DNA of 64,000 bases, from positions 124,001 through 188,000 of the forward strand of contig LJCV01000044.1 of the NCBI GenBank assembly GCA_001298575.1, read 5' to 3'. Shown here piece after piece: positions 59,489-64,000 of the stretch. Position numbers and translations under genes: made by a program. The notes under the pieces are model-generated. The model saw nothing but the letters and a program-made list of their open reading frames with translations, was not told the DNA's origin and searched no databases. The first letter of the stretch is position 1. Each line of letters opens with the position of its first letter. The stretch is from Actinobacteria bacterium OK074. Lineage in GTDB: Bacteria; Actinomycetota; Actinomycetes; Streptomycetales; Streptomycetaceae.

Positions 59489-59510
59489 CTGTAACTACTA
59501 GTATGTACAG
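59489..59510. promoter_or_regulatory. Operator overlapping the start of the second TetR gene
   Basis: CTGTA and TACAG flank a TACTAGTA core; 18 of 22 positions are symmetric. TACTAGTA-centred palindromes are common TetR-family operators. It covers an alternative ATG at 59503, so the true start is more likely the ATG at 59518. Confidence 0.65.
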
Positions 59511-59517
59511 TGCGGTC

Positions 59518-60102
59518 ATGGGCACCCCGGAACGCGCTTCGGAACGACTGGTCGAAGCCACCCGCGAGCTGCTGTGGGAGCGCGGTTACGTCGGCACCAG
59601 CCCGCGGGCGATCCTGGACCGCGCCGGGGCCGGGCAGGGCAGCATGTACCACCACTTCAAGGGCAAGCCCGATCTGGCGCTGGCCGCGATCCGCCGTACC
59701 GCCGAGGAGTTGCGGGCCGCGGTGACGGCCGTGCTGGACGCGCCGGGGACGCCGTACGAGCGGATCGAGGCGTATCTGCGGCGCGAGCGTGAGGTGTTGC
59801 GCGGCTGCCCCGTCGGGCGGCTGACCATGGACCCGGACGTGCTGGCCAGCGACGCACTGCGGGCGCCGGTCGACGAGACCCTCGGCTGGCTGCGCGGGAG
59901 GCTCGCCGCGATCGTCCAAGAGGGCCGGGAACAAGGGCAGTTCGCGCCCGAACTGGACCCCGAGGAGACCGCCGCGACCGTCCTCGCGACCCTCCAGGGC
60001 GGCTACGTCCTCGCCCGCGCCTGCGGCGATCCGGCCGCCTTCGACACGGCCGTACGCGGGCTGCTCGCGCTGCTGCGCCCCGCCCACCGACAACCGCTGT
60101 GA
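59518..60102 (+). CDS. TetR-family repressor
   Basis: A 194-residue TetR regulator. HTH: ATRELLWERGYVGTSPRAIL and AGAGQGSMYHHFKGKPDL, then a C-terminal ligand domain. The ATG at 59518 is preferred because an upstream in-frame ATG (59503) lies within the operator. It precedes a DUF4865 gene by 19 bp (co-transcribed), which is its likely target together with itself. Confidence 0.88.
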   Translation: MGTPERASERLVEATRELLWERGYVGTSPRAILDRAGAGQGSMYHHFKGKPDLALAAIRRTAEELRAAVTAVLDAPGTPYERIEAYLRREREVLRGCPVGRLTMDPDVLASDALRAPVDETLGWLRGRLAAIVQEGREQGQFAPELDPEETAATVLATLQGGYVLARACGDPAAFDTAVRGLLALLRPAHRQPL

Positions 60103-60121
60103 CACCGCCGAGGAGACCCAA

Positions 60122-60706
60122 GTGCACGCGATGCAGTACGAGTTGACACTCCCCGCCGACTACGACACCGGTATCGTCCGGGCCCGCGTGGCCCGGATCG
60201 GGCATCTGCTCGACGACTGGGCGGGGCTCGGGTTCAAGGCGTATCTGCTGCGGGAGCGCGGGGTGGACGGCTCCCCGGTGAACCAGTACGCGCCGTTCTA
60301 CCTCTGGAACACCGTCGAGGGCATGAACGCCTTCCTGTGGGGCGGCTCCTTCCAGGTCCTCTCCGACGACTTCGGGCGGCCGTCCGTACGGCAGTGGACG
60401 GGCCTGGCGTACGAGCCCGGTGTTGCCGTCGACTCCCCCGCGCTGGTCGCGGTGCGGCGCCGCCTGCCGGTGCCGGAGGGGGCGCGGCTCGCCGAGGTGA
60501 CGCGGGAGGCCGTGGAGGAGGCCGGGCGGCTCGCGGCGCTGGACGGCGCGGTGGGTGCCGCCGCCGCGATCGACCCGAGCCGCTGGGAGTCGGTGCACTT
60601 CTCGCTGTGGGCGCACGACGCGCCGAAGGCCGAGGGAGAGGTGTTCCGGGTGCTGCATCTGTCCACGCCCGGGCGGCAGTCGCTGCCCCGGGGACGCCAA
60701 TGGTGA
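60122..60706 (+). CDS. DUF4865-family protein
   Basis: A 194-residue protein that matches my recollection of DUF4865 (MQYELTLPADYDTGIVRARV, GFKAYLLRERGVDGSPVNQY, FYLWNTVEGMNAFLWGG). The fold resembles small monooxygenase-like proteins but no catalytic residues are known to me. GTG at 60122 with GAGGAG upstream; an ATG three codons later is an alternative. It is co-transcribed with the TetR gene and is probably its target. Confidence 0.8.
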   Translation: MHAMQYELTLPADYDTGIVRARVARIGHLLDDWAGLGFKAYLLRERGVDGSPVNQYAPFYLWNTVEGMNAFLWGGSFQVLSDDFGRPSVRQWTGLAYEPGVAVDSPALVAVRRRLPVPEGARLAEVTREAVEEAGRLAALDGAVGAAAAIDPSRWESVHFSLWAHDAPKAEGEVFRVLHLSTPGRQSLPRGRQW

Positions 60707-60724
60707 GCGGCCCCCGGGCAGTTG

Positions 60725-62260
60725 TCACCCGTGGGTGTCCACGGCGATGTCCACCGAGGGCCGGAGTTTCGCCGCCGCCGACAGGGCCTCGTGCACCGGG
60801 TGCGCGGTGAACGCCCCGATCAGGGCCGCGTCGGCGGGGTCCGTCGCCGCCGGGTAGGCGATCTGCTCGTAGGCCGCCTGGAAGCGCGGGCCCCAACGGC
60901 GGGCGCCCAGCCGGGCGGTGCGGGAGCAGTTGTCGACCATGAAGGCGACGTCACGGGCGTGCATGTACGGCAGCAGGGAGTCGACGGCCTCGATCACCGA
61001 CTCGTTGACGATCTCCGACCAGGCGTGGCCGCGCTCGGCGAACTCGTCGACCTGCGCGGTCATCGTCGCGACGAACACCCCGGCGGTGAACGGGTCGACG
61101 GCGAGGGCCCGTTGGGGGCGCCGGGCGTGCACCCGCGCGCTGAACGCCCACATCGGGGAGGCGCCGACCGGGCTCATCGGCCGTGCGCCGAGCCGCCGTT
61201 CGGCGAGGATCACGCTGCGCAGCTCGGTGCCGTCGGCGACCTCGTCGTAGATCTCGGCGACGATCTCGCGGGCCGGACCGTACGTGGCCGTGTACGCGCG
61301 GTCGAAGACGTCGCGTCCGGCCGGGTCCAACTCCTCGCGCACGGCGAGGAGTCCGGAGTGCGAGATGGTGCGGGCGATCGGTCCGGTGACGTTCTCGCAG
61401 GACCGCTCGTACGCGGTCACCTCGTCGTCGCCTTCGAGACGGAAGCGGGTGAACAGGCTCTCGACGATGCCGTGGACGGCGCCGAGCAGGATCGCGCGTT
61501 CGCCGACGATGTCGGAGTGGTACTCGCCGTCGAGGGTGGTGCGGAAGGTGTACGGCGAGCCGAGCGCCACCGACCAGGCGAGCGCGCGGTCGGTGGCGGT
61601 GCCGTCGGGGTCGGCGTGCACGGCGAAACTGCTGTTGATTCCGGCCCCGTTGACCTCCGCGCCCTGCTCGTACAGGCGCCGCACCGAGTCGCCCATGCCC
61701 TTGGGGCACACCGCGATCACGGCGTGGCCGGCCGGGAACTCCCCGCCGGTTTCCCGCAGATGGCCGAGGAGGAAGCCGTGCGAGAGCCCGATGGTCGCGC
61801 CCGGCCTGAGCGCGGCGAAGATCTCGCGGTGGTGGGCGGCCAGGGCGGCGTCGGCGATCAGCAGGATCACCAGGTCGCCGGCGGCGGTCACGGAGAGCAA
61901 GTCGCCCAGGGTGCCGTCCTGTTCGGTGAAGCCGTGTGCGCGGGCGTCGGCCGCCGAGGCGGAGCCCGGCCGCAGTCCGACGGCGACCGTGATGCCGGTG
62001 CCGGCCAGGGAGTCGCGCAGGTTGCGGGCCTGGGCTCGGCCCTGCGGACCCCAGCCGAGGACGCCGATGCGGCGCACGCCCGCGAGGGCCTTCGGGAGCA
62101 GCGGGAAGAGATGCCGGCCGCCGCGCAGGATCGTCTCGGTGCCGCCGGGGACGTCCATGGTGTCGAGCGGGAAGACGGCCGAGGTGTAGGTCGGGTTCGG
62201 GGCCGCCGCCGTCGTCGTCGGGTTCGGGGCGGCCGTCGTCGCGGAGTGTGAGGAGGTCAT
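60725..62260 (-). CDS. ilvC: Class II (chloroplast-like) ketol-acid reductoisomerase
   Basis: A 511-residue enzyme that converts acetolactate/acetohydroxybutyrate to dihydroxy acids in branched-chain amino acid synthesis. The NADPH site is GVLGWGPQGRAQARNLRDSL (residues 66-85), with Arg97 in GLRPGS. Metal and substrate residues: Lys187 (CPKGMG), Asp250 and Glu254 (SDIVGE), Glu420 and Glu424 (NESVIEAVDSL). Long stretches resemble plant KARI as I recall it (LSHGFLLGHL, VNGAGINSSFAVH, FMVDNCSRTARLG). Streptomyces normally use a shorter (about 330-residue) class I IlvC. The ATG at 62260 follows a -10 directly and is probably leaderless. Confidence 0.92.
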   Translation of the reverse strand: MTSSHSATTAAPNPTTTAAAPNPTYTSAVFPLDTMDVPGGTETILRGGRHLFPLLPKALAGVRRIGVLGWGPQGRAQARNLRDSLAGTGITVAVGLRPGSASAADARAHGFTEQDGTLGDLLSVTAAGDLVILLIADAALAAHHREIFAALRPGATIGLSHGFLLGHLRETGGEFPAGHAVIAVCPKGMGDSVRRLYEQGAEVNGAGINSSFAVHADPDGTATDRALAWSVALGSPYTFRTTLDGEYHSDIVGERAILLGAVHGIVESLFTRFRLEGDDEVTAYERSCENVTGPIARTISHSGLLAVREELDPAGRDVFDRAYTATYGPAREIVAEIYDEVADGTELRSVILAERRLGARPMSPVGASPMWAFSARVHARRPQRALAVDPFTAGVFVATMTAQVDEFAERGHAWSEIVNESVIEAVDSLLPYMHARDVAFMVDNCSRTARLGARRWGPRFQAAYEQIAYPAATDPADAALIGAFTAHPVHEALSAAAKLRPSVDIAVDTHG

Positions 62261-62266
62261 GGTCGA

Positions 62267-62296
62267 GTTGTAGGCTCCGGCCGGGTGTTGCGGCAA
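62267..62296 (-). promoter_or_regulatory. Promoter of the ketol-acid reductoisomerase gene
   Basis: On the minus strand TTGCCG (62296-62291) and TACAAC (62272-62267) are separated by 18 bp; the ATG lies 6 nt beyond, so the mRNA is probably leaderless. The -35 overlaps the IlvY-like operator at 62287-62303. Confidence 0.5.
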
Positions 62297-62324
62297 GCGC
62301 AACCTGTGCAGCGCCGTGTTGCAC
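62287..62324. promoter_or_regulatory. LysR-type operators between ilvC and the IlvY-like gene
   Basis: GTTGCG, GCAAG, CGCAAC (62287-62303) is a perfect TTGC/GCAA palindrome, and GTGCA, nine bases, TGCAC (62306-62324) a second one. E. coli IlvY also binds tandem TTGC/GCAA-type operators in the ilvY-ilvC intergenic region. Binding here is inferred. Confidence 0.6.
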
Positions 62325-62348
62325 GGAATGAAACACCGAGGTGAGGGT

Positions 62349-63209
62349 GTGCGGGACGACCATCGGGAGCTGCGGCTCTTCCTCCATCTGGCGCAGACCC
62401 TCAACTTCGGCCGGACGAGCCTGGATTGCCACGTCAGTCCGGCGACGCTGACCCGGACCGTGCAGCGGCTGGAGTCGGATCTCGGGCACCGGCTCTTCGA
62501 CCGGGGGCCGCGCGGGGTGTCGCTCACCGCGGAGGGGCACCGGTTTCGCGAATACGCCGTCCGTGCCCTGGAGTTGTGGCGTGCGTACCGCGACGAGCAC
62601 CCGGACCCGGCCGAACTCACCGGCGCCCTCACGGTGTTCGCCACGGTGACCGCCTGCCAGGCCCTGCTCCCGGACCTGTTGGCACCCTTCCGGGCCGCGC
62701 ACCCGCAGGTCCGGCTGGACCTGCGGACCGGGGACGCGGCGGCGGCGCTGGCCCGGCTGGACGAGGGCGAGGCCGACGTGGCGGTCGCCGGTCTGCCCGC
62801 CCGGCTGCCGGAACCGCTGGCCGGGCGTACGGTCGCCACCACCGACCTGGTCTTCGTCACCGCCCGCGACCGCCCCGACCCCGCGCTGGCGGGCCCGTTC
62901 GTGCTCCCCCACCGCGGTCTGGTCCGCGAGGCGGCCGACCGCTGGTTCCGCACCACGCCCGCCCGCACCGGCTCCGCCCCCGCGCTCGCGACCGAACCCG
63001 ACGGCCACGAAGGGCTGTTGGCGCTGGTCGCGCTCGGCTGCGGCACGGGCCTGGTCCCCCGCCTGGTCCTGGACCACAGCGCGGTGCGCGACCGGCTGAC
63101 GGTGGTCCCCGCGGATCCGCCGCCCCGCCCGCTGGAGATCGGCCTGTGCGTACGGCGGACGGATCTGCGCCGACCGCTGGTGGCGGCGCTGTGGAGTCTG
63201 GTGCCGTGA
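62349..63209 (+). CDS. IlvY-like LysR-family regulator
   Basis: A 286-residue LysR regulator. HTH: LFLHLAQTLNFGRTSLDCHV, SPATLTRTVQRLESDLGHRL. The ligand domain contains LTVFATVTACQALLPDLL and LLALVALGCGTGLVPRLVLD, which match E. coli IlvY as I recall it (HIFCSVTAAYSHLPPIL; VALGCGVALLPEVVLE). IlvY activates ilvC when acetolactate or acetohydroxybutyrate is bound. The divergent position relative to a KARI gene is the same as in E. coli. GTG start at 62349. The match makes an inducible ilvC unit likely. Confidence 0.88.
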   Translation: MRDDHRELRLFLHLAQTLNFGRTSLDCHVSPATLTRTVQRLESDLGHRLFDRGPRGVSLTAEGHRFREYAVRALELWRAYRDEHPDPAELTGALTVFATVTACQALLPDLLAPFRAAHPQVRLDLRTGDAAAALARLDEGEADVAVAGLPARLPEPLAGRTVATTDLVFVTARDRPDPALAGPFVLPHRGLVREAADRWFRTTPARTGSAPALATEPDGHEGLLALVALGCGTGLVPRLVLDHSAVRDRLTVVPADPPPRPLEIGLCVRRTDLRRPLVAALWSLVP

Positions 63210-63417
63210 CAACACCCCACGGGCGCGGCCGAATTGGGTATGGCGGAGCGCGACCGCAGCCCATACGCTCAGCTCCAGTAGCTCTGAGTAGTTTTGTGAG
63301 TGCCGCGCGTGTTTCCCGCCCCGTGGTCGCGGGGTAGGTTCCACGCCGTGGTGCACACAACCGTCCACTACCCTGGGGCCGCGCCGACCGGGCGGTTCGG
63401 GGAGCAGGGGGACCGCG

Positions 63418-63618
63418 GTGGTGCATGAGGGGCAACCCTTGTGGCGCAGGAGCAGTGCCTGTGGCAACGAACACGAGTGCGTGGAGGTGGCCATGCGCAG
63501 GGGGCACATCCTCACGCGGGACGCCAAGGCGCCCGCCGCCGCTGCCCTGCGGTTCGCCGCGCCCGTCTGGACGGACTTCCTCCGGGCAGTGACGCGAGGG
63601 GAGTTGACGTCCCGGTGA
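63418..63618 (+). CDS. DUF397-domain protein
   Basis: A 66-residue protein with DUF397 features: LWRRSSACGNEHECVEVA, HILTRDAKAPAAAALRFAAP and a C-terminal WTDFLRAVTRGEL. In actinomycetes such small proteins usually accompany a BldB/Scr1-like XRE regulator, which is not in the window on this side. GTG start at 63418 (a second GTG follows at 63421) with AGGGGG upstream. Confidence 0.83.
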   Translation: MVHEGQPLWRRSSACGNEHECVEVAMRRGHILTRDAKAPAAAALRFAAPVWTDFLRAVTRGELTSR

Positions 63619-63914
63619 CGTTCCCATCGGACCGACGGCAGGTTTCCGCGAACGACGGTCGGACACGCCACCGGCTCGCCGCCCCGCTCGCCGCCGTCTC
63701 CTACGCGCTCGTCGCGGGCGTGCTGGCCACGCTGTGCGGTGCGGTCGCCTCGCTGCTGGCCGACGACGTGGTCGTCAAGCGGGTGCTGTGGGTGGTGGTC
63801 GCCCTGGTGGTCGCGGTCGCCGCGGGCCTGTGGCGGCCGGGTGCGGCCGTCACGGCGCCTCCACGCGATCCTGATCGTCTCCGGCACGGCTCCCGGGCGG
63901 GTTCGCCGCGTTAG
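63615..63914 (+). CDS. Small two-helix membrane protein (uncertain)
   Basis: A 99-residue ORF with two hydrophobic helices (AAPLAAVSYALVAGVLATLC; VLWVVVALVVAVAAGLW) and a basic/Pro tail. GTG at 63615 overlaps the DUF397 stop (GTGA). No family is recognised. The C-terminal 20 residues overlap a possible minus-strand gene end. Confidence 0.5.
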   Translation: MTFPSDRRQVSANDGRTRHRLAAPLAAVSYALVAGVLATLCGAVASLLADDVVVKRVLWVVVALVVAVAAGLWRPGAAVTAPPRDPDRLRHGSRAGSPR

Positions 63915-64000
63915 GCCCCGGTGTCGCGTTCCCGTCCGCCCGGCGCCGCTGCCGGGCGTGCACGCCGAGGGTCACCAGCGCCGTACCGACCACGCTGGCG
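63850..64000 (-). CDS. 3' end of a minus-strand gene, possibly a membrane protein (uncertain)
   Basis: An open frame enters from the right edge and stops at 63850. The visible residues (ASVVGTALVTLGVHARQRRR and a polar tail) look like a last transmembrane helix followed by a basic cytoplasmic end. It overlaps the plus-strand ORF ending at 63914 by 65 bp, so one of the two C-termini may be spurious. The gene cannot be identified. Confidence 0.35.
   Translation of the reverse strand, partial: ASVVGTALVTLGVHARQRRRADGNATPGPNAANPPGSRAGDDQDRVEAP

Noticed and set aside
60951-63887. 978-codon minus-strand ORF spanning the KARI and LysR region
   Set aside because: It is an out-of-frame reading rich in Arg/Pro/His; the KARI and LysR frames have full conserved domains.

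Overview
The window looks like chromosomal DNA from a Streptomyces or a close relative. G+C is very high, with G or C in almost every third codon position. GTG starts are frequent, four-base stop/start overlaps (GTGA or ATGA) are common, Tat signals and lipoboxes are present, and the families are typical of the genus (LacI-controlled sugar ABC operons, TerD, DUF397, SHOCT, an anti-sigma-type ATPase). I see no rRNA, tRNA, CRISPR array, prophage or complete insertion sequence.

Region by region. 1-4.4 kb: a GntR/FadR-type regulator, an AnsP-type asparagine permease, an asparaginase and an aspartase (cut by the left edge) form one minus-strand operon that converts asparagine to fumarate and ammonia. 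Its promoter appears to give a leaderless mRNA with an operator-like palindrome in the first codons. 4.4-6.7 kb: uppP and a crcB-DUF190-crcB fluoride-export cluster. 6.9-15.2 kb: a galactan-use island with a secreted GH53 galactanase, a GH42 beta-galactosidase, a sugar-binding lipoprotein, two permeases and a LacI regulator around lac-like operators. 15.3-17.1 kb: a VOC protein, a MarR and a LysR. 17.1-26.4 kb: a sulfonate/organosulfur operon of nine proteins preceded by a probable leaderless 28-residue cysteine-containing leader peptide.

26.4-35.8 kb: housekeeping and envelope genes (SseB-like, Nudix, Lnt, racemase, HpnB-like glycosyltransferase, double TerD, MOSC). 35.9-41.0 kb: two unusual large proteins, a beta-helix/CbxX-type AAA fusion and an alpha/beta-hydrolase whose fold appears to be split by a multi-pass membrane domain. 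41.2-42.6 kb: a DeoR regulator and an SRPBCC protein. 42.6-48.4 kb: a partly decayed aromatic/regulatory locus with a flavin monooxygenase fragment, a frameshifted sensor kinase and its response regulator, an intradiol dioxygenase preceded by 11-bp direct repeats, an IclR-family pseudogene, and a Tat-exported SnoaL-like protein divergent from a MarR across three TTCAAATTTGAA-type sites. 48.6-54.8 kb: a zinc-ribbon protein, a KimA-like permease, a PLP dehydratase, a TnpB-type insertion-sequence right end next to a truncated MHS transporter, and a TetR/SDR pair that share an operator motif.

54.8-64.0 kb: a LanC-like protein with a Cys-Cys-Gly zinc motif in an operon with a cysteine-synthase-family enzyme, small regulators, and a ketol-acid reductoisomerase that resembles the chloroplast (class II) enzyme, divergent from an IlvY-like LysR regulator. 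The strongest candidates for something under-described are that reductoisomerase/IlvY-like pair, the LanC/PLP pair, the beta-helix/AAA fusion, the split hydrolase and the cysteine leader peptide. Family assignments come from motifs and remembered family sequences; no database search was run.
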